In this document: positions 8,552 to 17,018 of the stretch, in pieces
Layout: every line of letters starts with the position of its first letter
Numbering within the stretch: position 1 is the first letter of the stretch
Source: an uncultured Gilliamella sp.
GTDB lineage: Bacteria; Pseudomonadota; Gammaproteobacteria; Enterobacterales; Enterobacteriaceae
DNA: 18,591 nt
Assembly (NCBI GenBank): GCA_945291235.1
Contig: CALYQY010000043.1
Coordinates: forward strand, 1-18,591
Reading direction: 5' to 3'
The notes under the pieces: model-generated
What the model was told of the DNA's origin: nothing
What the model saw: only the letters and a program-made list of their open reading frames with translations
The model's database searches: none
Position numbers and translations under genes: made by a program

Positions 8552-10684
8552 TTATACAGGACGAATACTTGTTTCATCAATCTTGGCTTCAAAATATTGG
8601 CAGATCATTGCCACTTTTGGATCTTGATTAATTGTCACTTTAGCTTGCGTAAGTTTTTGTTGATAAAGATCTTCACGCATTTCCAAAGGTGTTTTTATCG
8701 TTTGATTATCATCAATAATAACGTTAATTTTTAACGGTTTTTGTCGATAATTCGACATTGCTTTTTCTAATTTTGAAATATTTGCTGATGCATTAATGAG
8801 ATGTTTTACCGCTGATCGCAAATGTAAAACGATATTTTCATCATCTATTTGTTCAATAGAGCAATTTATCGCAATTTGCTTAATTAAAGGCGCAATATCG
8901 AGTTGCTCAATTTCGGCACACCATGCGTCTTTTTGCACCATTTCATCAATTAATTTTTTCATCATTTCGGGCGTTTTATCACCATTTAATGATTCGCGAA
9001 AACTTTTCGTATCAATGATTAATTCATCTTTGGTTTCAATCAGCCCACACGCCTGCCATTGATAATTTTCTGCGGTGATTTGCTCTTCATCCTCATCGGG
9101 CTTATTTAAGTTATTTTCATTTGATTCTACGTGTGAACGTTTGTCTGTGCCATGCGCTAATGATGCATTGATACTCGCCTGAATTGGTTGATTTTTTTCA
9201 ACCAGTTCAGACTTTTTTTTATTTTGTCCCTCTTGTATTAATTGCATCCGCATTTCTAAAATACTTTTCGTCATTGAAGAGACATCATCTGGGATCGGCA
9301 TATCGTGTTTAGCCGGTTGTTGCTGATTATTTTGAGAGTGTTTTATTTCAGATTGTGCGTTACTCTCAATACGTGATGTCTTTTCTAACTCAACTTGTTG
9401 AAAATTGTGCACTGATTGTGGTGAGCCAGATGCTGATTTTTGATGAATATCAGTCACGGGCGGTACATTACTCATCGAGTCAGATGTGGCGTTTGATATG
9501 TCACTCTTACTAGCTGATGCTTGAATAGGTAAAGGCTTTGATGGCTGCGGTGCCTGAACCGTTGGCTTTGTATTTGACACTAACGTATTGTTATCATTAG
9601 TTTTGGGTTGAAATGCTAATGCTCTTAGAAAGCTCATTTCAACACCTATTTTTTTATCGGGTGAATAGGCTAATTCTTTTCGCCCCATTAATAATATTTG
9701 ATAAAATAACTGAATATCATTTGGCGCAATGTATTGTGCTAAAAAGCGTATTCGTTCTTCATTATCGGTATAATCACCCAATGCTGTTGGTACAATTTGT
9801 AATAAAGCGATTTGATGCAAAAGCGTAATGGTTTCAGCCAATAAGTTATCCCAATCCACGCCTTGTGTTGCAGCTGCTTCAATCTGTTGCATCAAAGCAT
9901 TGCCATCATTTTGATAAAGTGCCTCAACCAATAAAAAAGGAATTGTTTTATCCAGTGTTCCTAACATAACGCTGACTGATTGCGCATCAACAATGCCATT
10001 ACCTAAGGCAATAGCCTGATCGGTTAAACTTAAGGCATCTCGCATACTACCATTAGCCGCTTTGGCTAATAACTGAATCGCCTTCGGTTCATATTCAATT
10101 TTTTCAAGTTGTAAAATGTGAGAAAGCTGTTCCGATATAAGCGAAGTATCTAGCACATTTAAATGTAAATGTAGACAGCGTGATAATATGGTAATCGGTA
10201 ACTTTTGTGGATCGGTTGTTGCCAACAAAAATTTGACATGTTCTGGTGGTTCTTCTAATGTTTTTAGCAAGGCATTAAAACTGCTGCGAGATAACATGTG
10301 CACTTCGTCAATTAAATAGACTTTAAAGCGCCCTTTAGTTGGCAAGTATTGAATGTTATCTAATATTTCACGTGTATCTTCAACTTTAGTTCGTGAAGCG
10401 GCATCAATTTCTAAAAGATCGACAAATCTGCCTTGCTCAATATCACGACAATTATCACATACCCCACAAGGCGTAGCAGTAATCCCAGTTTCGCAGTTTA
10501 AGCCTTTAGCAAGTAAGCGAGCAATGGAGGTTTTTCCAACACCACGCGTGCCTGAAAATAGATAAGCATGATGAACCCGACCTAGCGAAAGTGCATTTGA
10601 TAGAATTTTGAGGACATGCTGTTGCCCTACTACTTCAGTAAATGATTTTGGTCGCCATTTGCGTGCCAGAACTTGATAACTCAT
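8552..10684 (-). CDS. dnaX: DNA polymerase III subunits tau and gamma (DnaX)
   Basis: AAA+ clamp-loader subunit: loads the beta sliding clamp and, as tau, links polymerase cores to DnaB. Numbered from the ATG at 10684 (MSYQVLARKWRP, as in E. coli), tau is 710 residues against 643 in E. coli. Walker A GTRGVGKTS is at 45-53, the zinc-site cysteines at 64, 73, 76 and 79, Walker B LIDEVH ends near 129, and TTDPQKLP plus SRC provide the sensor and arginine finger. The extra length is a long, polar, low-complexity linker (about 370-545) between domains III and IV. The C-terminal tau domains (about 545-710) end in DETSIRPV, near E. coli DEESIRPI. A programmed -1 frameshift at codon 491 should yield gamma (492 residues). 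An ATG three codons earlier (10693) is possible. ybaB follows 33 bp downstream. Confidence 0.96.
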   Translation of the reverse strand: MSYQVLARKWRPKSFTEVVGQQHVLKILSNALSLGRVHHAYLFSGTRGVGKTSIARLLAKGLNCETGITATPCGVCDNCRDIEQGRFVDLLEIDAASRTKVEDTREILDNIQYLPTKGRFKVYLIDEVHMLSRSSFNALLKTLEEPPEHVKFLLATTDPQKLPITILSRCLHLHLNVLDTSLISEQLSHILQLEKIEYEPKAIQLLAKAANGSMRDALSLTDQAIALGNGIVDAQSVSVMLGTLDKTIPFLLVEALYQNDGNALMQQIEAAATQGVDWDNLLAETITLLHQIALLQIVPTALGDYTDNEERIRFLAQYIAPNDIQLFYQILLMGRKELAYSPDKKIGVEMSFLRALAFQPKTNDNNTLVSNTKPTVQAPQPSKPLPIQASASKSDISNATSDSMSNVPPVTDIHQKSASGSPQSVHNFQQVELEKTSRIESNAQSEIKHSQNNQQQPAKHDMPIPDDVSSMTKSILEMRMQLIQEGQNKKKSELVEKNQPIQASINASLAHGTDKRSHVESNENNLNKPDEDEEQITAENYQWQACGLIETKDELIIDTKSFRESLNGDKTPEMMKKLIDEMVQKDAWCAEIEQLDIAPLIKQIAINCSIEQIDDENIVLHLRSAVKHLINASANISKLEKAMSNYRQKPLKINVIIDDNQTIKTPLEMREDLYQQKLTQAKVTINQDPKVAMICQYFEAKIDETSIRPV
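9179..9233 (-). promoter_or_regulatory. Programmed -1 frameshift signal in dnaX
   Basis: Read on the minus strand, all parts of the E. coli dnaX recoding signal are present. A Shine-Dalgarno-like AGAGGGA (9233-9227) lies eight bases upstream. The heptamer A AAA AAG (9218-9212) is in the correct phase. The -1 frame then reads GTC TGA, stopping at 9209-9207. A stem-loop follows, with arms 9210-9198 and 9191-9179, a six-A loop, and twelve of thirteen positions paired. The predicted gamma product ends Lys-Val. The E. coli signal has the same layout but different flanking sequence. Confidence 0.88.
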
Positions 10685-10693
10685 ATTCACCAT

Positions 10694-11017
10694 TGCGTAT
10701 AACTAATCAATTTGGCATCAATAATATCATAAAGCGTAAAATTAGTCTTTAAGATGACAGTAAACAATTTACAATACTTTATTGAATGAGAATCCAGTCA
10801 ATTTTTATTATTGACGTTTACTTTAATGAATGCTTTTAATAAATAGATTATTAATAAGAAATGAATGATAAGAATAAATTAAGTTTGTTGGAGTTAGTTA
10901 TTCAGAAATATGGGCGTGTTTACTAATACAGATTCATTGTAGTTGAAAATTTGAATCCTGAGTAGATAAATCTCAACCATTATTTCGATTCCATAATGGT
11001 TGGATTATTCATATTTA
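10694..11017. other. Intergenic region upstream of dnaX
   Basis: A 324-base AT-rich gap between the dnaX start and the end of the amidohydrolase gene, both on the minus strand. It holds a hairpin (10974-11002) that may end the amidohydrolase transcript. It must also contain the dnaX promoter, which I cannot place with confidence. apt, which precedes dnaX in E. coli, is not present, and I find no small gene. Confidence 0.5.
10974..11002 (-). terminator. Hairpin after the amidohydrolase gene
   Basis: A 10-bp perfect stem, CAACCATTAT (10974-10983) with ATAATGGTTG (10993-11002), has a 9-nt loop and lies 16 bp beyond the amidohydrolase stop codon. The U-run on the minus strand is poor, so efficiency is uncertain. 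Confidence 0.45.
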
Positions 11018-12193
11018 TTATTGATTCAAATATGACCAAGCATATTGTGCGTAAAATTCTGCGCCCATAATCATGCCGTCTTCATCAACATTAAAACAAC
11101 CATGGTGATGTGGCCACTGTGTATCTTTTTCAGGATTACCCGAACCCACTAATGCAAATGCACCAGGAATGTTTTCAGTATAAAAACTAAAGTCTTCACC
11201 GCCAGTTGTTGGTGGCTCGAAATAAAGGGCTTGTTCACCAAACGATTCAACAATGACTTTCTGTGCTAATAGCGCAGATTGTTCATCATTAATGACGGGT
11301 AACGTGCCATAAATGTATTCTACTTCAGCCGTTGCACGATACATTGCAGCAACTTGATTGGCGTAACGGCGAATAGCATCTTCGATTTTATTTCGCACTT
11401 CAACACTAAAACAGCGAACTGTACCTTCTAAAACCGCATTTTCCGCAATAACATTGAAACGAGTGCCGACATCCATTTTTCCTATGGTGACCACCGCAGG
11501 GGTAAGCGGAGACACTTCACGTGAGACAATCGATTGTATGTTCATCACAAATGAAGATGCCACCATGACAGCATCAACCGTGTCGTGAGGCATCGAGCCA
11601 TGCCCGCCCTTTCCTTTGAATCGGACAGTGAGCAAATCGGCAGAAGCAAAACTTGAACCTACCACACAGGATACTTTTCCGACAGGTGTTTGTGACCAGA
11701 TATGCATACCAAAGGCTGTATCCACATCATCTAATACACCTTGTTTTATCATGCCTTTTGCACCTTGTGCGATCTCTTCAGCAGGCTGAAAAACAAGTCT
11801 CACATTACCCTTTAGTTGATCACGTATTGCATAAAGCGCTTTTGCCGCAGTCAGTAGCATGGCTGCATGCGTGTCATGTCCGCAAGCATGCATCTTACCG
11901 TTTATGGTTGATTTGTAATCAATATTGTCGTTTAACTCTTGCACCGGTAATGCATCGATATCAGCTCTCAATAAAATTCTTTTACCTGGTTTTCCGCCTT
12001 GGATATCGGCAATAATACCGGTTGGCTCAGTACGACGATAAGGGATGCCAATTTTATCAAGCTGCTCTGCAATTTTATCTGTCGTTCTGAACTCTTCCCA
12101 CGGTAATTCTGGGTGACGATGCAAATCACGGCGAAAAGCGACCATTTCTTTTATATTTTGTTGTACTATCTTTTTAATATCTTGATTTATCAT
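11018..12193 (-). CDS. M20-family metallo-amidohydrolase (hippurate/N-acyl-amino-acid hydrolase type)
   Basis: Probable cytosolic zinc or manganese amidohydrolase cleaving an N-acyl group from an amino acid or aminoacyl substrate. The 391 residues are the usual M20D length with no signal peptide. Signatures in order: RRDLHRHPELPWEE (21-34), LLRADIDALP (74-83), the metal-binding MHACGHDTHAA (C104, H106), the catalytic/metal glutamates in QPAEE (E139, E140), FGMHIW (H164), the dimerisation-domain GGHGSMPH segment, and TGGEDFSFY with the final metal His near WPHHHG. Relatives include hippurate hydrolases, AbgA/AbgB and N-acetyl-diaminopimelate deacetylases; the substrate cannot be read from sequence. 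AAGGTAG precedes the ATG. The membrane protein gene 141 bp upstream on the same strand suggests uptake and hydrolysis of a shared substrate. Confidence 0.88.
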   Translation of the reverse strand: MINQDIKKIVQQNIKEMVAFRRDLHRHPELPWEEFRTTDKIAEQLDKIGIPYRRTEPTGIIADIQGGKPGKRILLRADIDALPVQELNDNIDYKSTINGKMHACGHDTHAAMLLTAAKALYAIRDQLKGNVRLVFQPAEEIAQGAKGMIKQGVLDDVDTAFGMHIWSQTPVGKVSCVVGSSFASADLLTVRFKGKGGHGSMPHDTVDAVMVASSFVMNIQSIVSREVSPLTPAVVTIGKMDVGTRFNVIAENAVLEGTVRCFSVEVRNKIEDAIRRYANQVAAMYRATAEVEYIYGTLPVINDEQSALLAQKVIVESFGEQALYFEPPTTGGEDFSFYTENIPGAFALVGSGNPEKDTQWPHHHGCFNVDEDGMIMGAEFYAQYAWSYLNQ

Positions 12194-12334
12194 TTTACTA
12201 CCTTTGTTCTTGTTATTTAGTCCATCAAAATTAATGCGTTTGATATTGAAAACATATTAAGAAGATAGTTAGAAAAACTGTTCTTAAATCTTGTTATCCG
12301 ATTAGTTGTCATCAAACTTGTAGACATTTATCAT

Positions 12335-13579
12335 TTACTGTATTGCAGGGGCGACTATCATATTGACCATAAAGCCTGCTAAAACAACCGACACTATAGT
12401 GACTGAAATAAATCCACCAATCAACATAGGCGGTAACATATGACGAGTAAGTACCTCTTTTTCTTTTTCATTTTTGGTCAAATTATTAATCACTTCATTG
12501 GTAATAATATAATCAGCAGGAAACCCATAGAGTGCTGTTAGTGCTATCGAAAACGCCATTTCTCGACTAACGTTTAGCATTTTTCCGGCAATAAGCGAGA
12601 AGATAAACATACCAAGTACAGCTGCTAATATAAAGACAACCAAAGGCGTAATTAATCTTACTAGCATGTCAGGTGTAGCTTGACTTAATGTGTCAAAAAT
12701 AAACAGCATAAGTCCCATGACAGCTAAACCAAAACCACCCGCCTTTTTTAAAGGATGACGTTCAAGAAAACCACACGATGCGGCAATTACACCGAATAAT
12801 AGACAAAGTACAAATGGACTTATACTGATAATAGGATCCAATACTTTCGCCACGTAATAAGCAAAAAAGCCAATAATCGCAATTCGTAAAAAAATAAAAT
12901 AGGTTGTGTTATACCGTGCTGAAAACATCGCAAACATTTTTGGCATTGGATGTTCATCATTAGATTCGGTTTCTTGTTTATTCGATGTAGACTTAGGATC
13001 ATTTAAAGCATTCCATGTACCCTCATGATACTGTTTAAGCACTCTGCGCCCTTCACGTTTAAGCATGATTGAAGTGAGAGGATAACCAATAAAACCTTGC
13101 ATGACATAAATAATAATGGCAAACACAGCAAGATCTTGCAAACCGGCCTTTGTTGCACCGCCTGCCATTATGATAGCGGAAACAATCCCACCAACTAAAG
13201 GCGGAATCGCAACAATAACTGTGTTGTAGTCAAAAAATAAGTATCCAACGATCACAACCACAATGATGATTCCAACAATGCCTGACAGTGAAATAACGAT
13301 AGTTTTCCATTGGCGCAGTAACTCTCTAACTGAAAGTAAAGTTCCCATGTTAACGACTAACAGATACATAAACATGACAGCAACAACTTTGGGTATTCCT
13401 GCTCGAGCGACAATATCTTTTGGGAAAAAAGTGAAGTAACCTGCTAAGAAAAGCACGGCACAAACAAAAACTGACGGCACCCATGCTTTGGTTCGTGTAG
13501 ATACGATATCGCCTAAAAAAAGAATTAGTAGCAATAATACTAATGCAAGCATTTGAGACATATCATTCATTGTTGACAT
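12335..13579 (-). CDS. Multi-pass inner-membrane protein, probable transporter
   Basis: I do not recognise the exact family. The 414-residue product is strongly hydrophobic, with about 11-12 candidate membrane segments. One hydrophilic, charged loop (about 170-215, with KREGRRVLKQYHEG and a Ser/Asn/Glu-rich stretch) splits it into two halves. Glycine-rich segments inside membrane regions (PPLVGGIVSAIIMAGGATKAG near 125-145, and ALYGFPADYIITNE near 340-355) resemble re-entrant substrate sites of secondary carriers, loosely like glutamate:sodium symporters. That is only a resemblance. The ATG at 13579 has GGAG seven bases upstream and is preferred over the ATG at 13591. Downstream on the same strand is the M20 amidohydrolase, so import of an acylated amino acid or dipeptide is a reasonable inference. 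recQ lies upstream on the same strand. Confidence 0.7.
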   Translation of the reverse strand: MSTMNDMSQMLALVLLLLILFLGDIVSTRTKAWVPSVFVCAVLFLAGYFTFFPKDIVARAGIPKVVAVMFMYLLVVNMGTLLSVRELLRQWKTIVISLSGIVGIIIVVVIVGYLFFDYNTVIVAIPPLVGGIVSAIIMAGGATKAGLQDLAVFAIIIYVMQGFIGYPLTSIMLKREGRRVLKQYHEGTWNALNDPKSTSNKQETESNDEHPMPKMFAMFSARYNTTYFIFLRIAIIGFFAYYVAKVLDPIISISPFVLCLLFGVIAASCGFLERHPLKKAGGFGLAVMGLMLFIFDTLSQATPDMLVRLITPLVVFILAAVLGMFIFSLIAGKMLNVSREMAFSIALTALYGFPADYIITNEVINNLTKNEKEKEVLTRHMLPPMLIGGFISVTIVSVVLAGFMVNMIVAPAIQ

Positions 13580-13676
13580 AAAAAGCTCCATTTTATTGGT
13601 TGTTAATTATTTAACTTTTCCTGTTGGATCATACAAATAATTATTATGCTAAGTTTATTGATAAATAGTTTTAATA

Positions 13677-15506
13677 TTATATATTGTTAATCATGTATTC
13701 TTTAATTTTATCAAGAAAAAGATTGCCATATTTTTCTAATTTAATTTTACCAACACCAGTAATATTGAGTAATTGTTGTTTGCTTTCAGGCATCGTTTGT
13801 ACCATTTCGAGTAAAGTTGCATCACTAAAAATAATATAAGGTGGAACATCTTCACTATCGGCAATGTCTTTACGTAATTTTTTAAGATAACCAAATAAAA
13901 TACGCTCTTCATAAGATAAAATAGTGGTTAAATTTATTGCTCTTGCATAACGATTTAAACGGCTTTTCTTCACAATTTCAAGTCGTGGTTTAGCCAAGGA
14001 TAATGCAATTTCACCTTTCAATATTTGGCGTGCACGCTCTGTTAATTGTAGGGTATTATACGCAGCAATATTTTGTATTAGATAGCCATGATAAATTAAT
14101 TGCCTTATCACATGAAGCCAATAATCAATGGAGTGTTCTTTTCCAATACCATAAACAGATAAACGATCATGTCCGTTTTCTTTTATCTTCGATCGGTTTG
14201 ATCCTCGTAAAACCTCTGCAATATATTGCGCACCATAGCGCTGCTCAACACGATATATACAAGATAATACTTTTTGCGCATCAACTAAACCATCATAATG
14301 TTCAGGAGGATAAAGGCATATATCGCAGTTATTACAAGGTTCGTGTCGTTGTTCACCAAAATAGTTGAGTAAAACGATACGACGGCAAGTTAAACTTTGG
14401 GCAAATGATTGCATTGCATCGATTTTATGGAATTCAACATCTTTGTGTTGTCCTTCCATTTTTTCACTAATCTGTTGTCGGTACCAGCTCAGATCATTGG
14501 CATTAAACAGTAGCATAACTTCAGCCGGCACACCATCACGCCCTGCTCGCCCGGTCTCTTGATAGTAAGCCTCGATACTGCGTGGACAATCGGCATGAAC
14601 AACAAAACGAACATTTGGTTTATTGATGCCCATCCCAAAAGCAACGGTTGCAACAATGATTTGTATATCATCTTTTAAAAAAGCTTCTTGTGCTTGTTGG
14701 CGTTGTTGATTAGTCAGTCCAGCATGATAAGCTGCAACGGAAAATCCCCGTGCAGCAAGTCTGGTAGTCATATCTTCTACTTTTGAACGACTAGCGCAAT
14801 AAATAATGCCGCTATTCCCTTTTTGGGTTTCAATGAATGAGACAATTTGGTCGGTTAAATTATATTTTTCGACAACAGTATAACGGATATTTGGACGATC
14901 AAAGCTACGAACGACAACTAAGGGATCCACTAAATTTAACTGGGTAATAATATCCGCTTGAGTCATTTTATCGGCAGTAGCCGTTAAAGCAACAATCGGC
15001 ACACCAGGAAAACGTGCTGAAAGTTGTCCCAATTGCCGATAATCAGGTCTAAAATCATGCCCCCACTGTGAAATACAATGTGCTTCATCAATTGCGATTA
15101 AAGACGGTGGATTTTGTTCGATTAAACTTTGAAAATACGCTAATGCCAATCTTTCTGGTGAGATATATAAAAGCTTAATAGAATGATTAAGGTATTGTTC
15201 AATCACATTTTGCTGTTCGGATGACGATTGAGAACCATTTAGATAAGCAGCAGGAATACCATTTGCGGCTAATTGATCTACCTGATCTTTCATCAATGAA
15301 ATTAAGGGTGAAATCACGATTGCCGTTTTGGGTAGGATTACAGCGGGGATTTGGTAACATAACGACTTTCCGCCACCAGTGGGAATAATAATTAAAGTGT
15401 CACGCCCATCGATAATCGATTCGATAATCTCTTTTTGTTGATTTCGGAAAGATTTATAACCAAAAACATTATGCAAAACTGTATCAATCTGATCTTTTAT
15501 CGACAT
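13677..15506 (-). CDS. recQ: ATP-dependent DNA helicase RecQ
   Basis: 3'-5' superfamily 2 helicase for recombination initiation (RecF pathway) and fork repair. The 609 residues equal the E. coli length. Order of features: Walker A TGGGKS (43-48), the DEAH box (140-143) followed by the aromatic-rich loop CISQWGHDFRP, motifs IV-VI in the second RecA domain ending YYQETGRAGRDG (about 314-325), the zinc-binding cysteines C374, C391, C394 and C397, a winged-helix RQC domain (about 405-515), and an HRDC domain (about 525-605). The ATG follows a short AGG. The gene is intact. Its promoter must lie in the 234 bp shared with the divergent tRNA gene. Confidence 0.97.
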   Translation of the reverse strand: MSIKDQIDTVLHNVFGYKSFRNQQKEIIESIIDGRDTLIIIPTGGGKSLCYQIPAVILPKTAIVISPLISLMKDQVDQLAANGIPAAYLNGSQSSSEQQNVIEQYLNHSIKLLYISPERLALAYFQSLIEQNPPSLIAIDEAHCISQWGHDFRPDYRQLGQLSARFPGVPIVALTATADKMTQADIITQLNLVDPLVVVRSFDRPNIRYTVVEKYNLTDQIVSFIETQKGNSGIIYCASRSKVEDMTTRLAARGFSVAAYHAGLTNQQRQQAQEAFLKDDIQIIVATVAFGMGINKPNVRFVVHADCPRSIEAYYQETGRAGRDGVPAEVMLLFNANDLSWYRQQISEKMEGQHKDVEFHKIDAMQSFAQSLTCRRIVLLNYFGEQRHEPCNNCDICLYPPEHYDGLVDAQKVLSCIYRVEQRYGAQYIAEVLRGSNRSKIKENGHDRLSVYGIGKEHSIDYWLHVIRQLIYHGYLIQNIAAYNTLQLTERARQILKGEIALSLAKPRLEIVKKSRLNRYARAINLTTILSYEERILFGYLKKLRKDIADSEDVPPYIIFSDATLLEMVQTMPESKQQLLNITGVGKIKLEKYGNLFLDKIKEYMINNI

Positions 15507-15694
15507 GCTAACCTAAAAATAAATCACTGCTGTTAATTTATCGAGTATAGCTAAATTTAAAGCAACAAACCACCTTGAACTGATATTTGTTTTCAATTTA
15601 GATTTGTTATAGTTTTAAAACTAACAAATTTTGTGTTTTTTATAGTCAAAAATGTTCAACAGCTGAAAAAACAACCAAAAAATAATTTTTTTAC

Positions 15695-15723
15695 TTGCTT
15701 GTAATCAATTTGAAAGCTAATAT
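15695..15723 (+). promoter_or_regulatory. Sigma-70 promoter of the tRNA-Val gene
   Basis: TTGCTT (15695-15700) and TAATAT (15718-15723) are separated by exactly 17 bases. The -10 is followed by a TTGCGTG discriminator, and transcription would begin about 10 bases before the mature tRNA. This is a near-consensus stable-RNA promoter. Confidence 0.75.
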
Positions 15724-15740
15724 TTGCGTGTTTCAAATTT

Positions 15741-15817
15741 ACGCCCGTAGCTCAGTTGGTTAGAGCATCACCTTGACATGGTGGGGGTCAGTGGTTCGAG
15801 TCCACCCGGGCGTACCA
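15741..15817 (+). tRNA. tRNA-Val, anticodon GAC
   Basis: The 77-nt cloverleaf includes an encoded 3' CCA. The acceptor stem ACGCCCG (15741-15747) pairs perfectly with CGGGCGT (15807-15813). The anticodon stem CACC/GGTG encloses the loop TTGACAT, so the anticodon is GAC, reading valine codons GUC and GUU. The T arm has GGTTCGAGTCC, and A73 is present as expected for valine. The first pair is A1-U72, whereas E. coli tRNA-Val(GAC) has G1-C72. It is a single copy here, followed 240 bp later by a tyrosine recombinase; the tRNA is intact to its CCA. Confidence 0.96.
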
Positions 15818-16057
15818 TCATAATTTTAATGAATGCGTATCAAAACAATAAGTTCCAATATCCTTAACTAATCGTTTTTTCGAATTTTCACATCACAAAG
15901 TTTTTATTTAACTAAAATTATTCAAAATAAAATATAGATATAAAGTTTTAAATTCAAAAAATTAAAAAAATATCAACTGTTAAATATTGTAGTATAAATT
16001 AATTATTGAATGCACATTAGTATCTAAATTTAATATCTCAATTTGCTAGCTAATTCA

Positions 16058-16993
16058 ATGTATTTAGCGCAGAATATTCCATTTAAAGAATGGTATGCTA
16101 TGTTTTTTCTATCTAAATTATTTCAATCTTCAAATTCAAAATTAGTTAATAACTGGCTTGATAACTATCTAGATATTCTATTAAAACGTAATTTAAAACC
16201 TAAAACTATCGAAATAAAAAAATATTTAATCAAAGTTATCAGACAAAGCATTGGAAAAAGACCTTTAGCAAAAATCACACCTCAAGATATTGCTCAACTC
16301 ATTAAGATTTATACTGATCAAGATAAAGCACCATCAGCGAAATGTATGTATCATTTACTCAAAGATATATTTAGAGAAGCTTATGCTCAAGGCTGGAATG
16401 ATAAAAATCCAACTGATCCAATAAAATGCCCAAAAGTTACAGTAAAACGATCTCGAATGACATTAAATGAGTTTAAAAAAATATTAAATGAAGCTGACAA
16501 AACGGGAAATAAAACGTTACATGATGCAATGATGTTAGCCATAGTAACGGGTCAACGTCGTTCTGATATCGCAACTATGAAAAAATCTAACATTAAACGT
16601 AATTACTTATTAATTGAACAATATAAAACTGGAGCGAAAATAGCATTACCAGTTAAATTAAAATGTAAAAAACTGAATATTAGTTTGAAAGATATCATTG
16701 ATTCAACCCAAAATAATTATTTGCTAAGCAATAATAATAAACAAATAAAGTTAGAAGCAATAACAAGACAATTTGCACGCTTACGTGATAAAGTTTTTAA
16801 AAAAAATTATTGGACAGGTACACCTACCACATTTCATGAAATAAGATCATTAGCAGAACGTTTATATCGAGAACAACGACTCGATACAATGACTTTATTA
16901 GGACATAAATCCCAACAAATGACAGATAGATATAATGACAATAGAGGTAGGGAATATAAAAAACTAAGGATTAATAAAGCATCCTATTTATGA
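16058..16993 (+). CDS. Lambda-Int-like tyrosine recombinase without arm-binding domain
   Basis: Site-specific tyrosine recombinase. From the ATG at 16058 it is 311 residues. It aligns with lambda Int from the core-binding domain (about 30-125) through the catalytic domain (about 130-311), including the lambda-like tail RYNDNRGREY. All active-site residues are visible: R167 in VTGQRRSD, K190 in QYKTGAKIALP, H260 and R263 in FHEIRS, H283 in LLGHKS and Y292. The arm-type DNA-binding domain of lambda Int (about 64 residues) is missing, and I could not find it in any frame of the 240 bp upstream. The start is uncertain (TTG 16043, ATG 16058 or ATG 16100) with no good Shine-Dalgarno sequence. The last four codons and the stop lie inside the left 38-bp inverted repeat of the tail-fibre switch, so inversion leaves its C-terminus unchanged. 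It is probably the inversion enzyme or a truncated prophage integrase. Confidence 0.88.
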   Translation: MYLAQNIPFKEWYAMFFLSKLFQSSNSKLVNNWLDNYLDILLKRNLKPKTIEIKKYLIKVIRQSIGKRPLAKITPQDIAQLIKIYTDQDKAPSAKCMYHLLKDIFREAYAQGWNDKNPTDPIKCPKVTVKRSRMTLNEFKKILNEADKTGNKTLHDAMMLAIVTGQRRSDIATMKKSNIKRNYLLIEQYKTGAKIALPVKLKCKKLNISLKDIIDSTQNNYLLSNNNKQIKLEAITRQFARLRDKVFKKNYWTGTPTTFHEIRSLAERLYREQRLDTMTLLGHKSQQMTDRYNDNRGREYKKLRINKASYL

Positions 16994-17018
16994 GGTAGGT
17001 GAACATGTTGATTTTAAA
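16981..17018 (+). repeat. Left inverted repeat of the tail-fibre switch (IR-L)
   Basis: A 38-bp sequence that recurs as its exact reverse complement at 18537-18574; identity stops abruptly at both edges. It encodes PIYEVGEHVDFK in the fibre frame and, in another frame, the last codons and TGA stop (16991-16993) of the recombinase. Internal dyads are AACATGTT (17002-17009) and CCTA-N9-TAGG (16983-16999), either of which could mark the recombinase core. Confidence 0.93.

Noticed and set aside
15790..15817. Second attachment site (direct repeat of the tRNA 3' end) within the window
   Set aside because: I looked for another copy of the T-arm and acceptor sequence downstream and found none up to 18591. 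If it exists it lies beyond the window.
15818..16057. Missing arm-binding domain of the recombinase hidden in another frame upstream
   Set aside because: The stretch is AT-rich with frequent stops in all plus-strand frames and shows none of the GYYxYRDPxTGK-type residues of lambda Int N-terminal domains.
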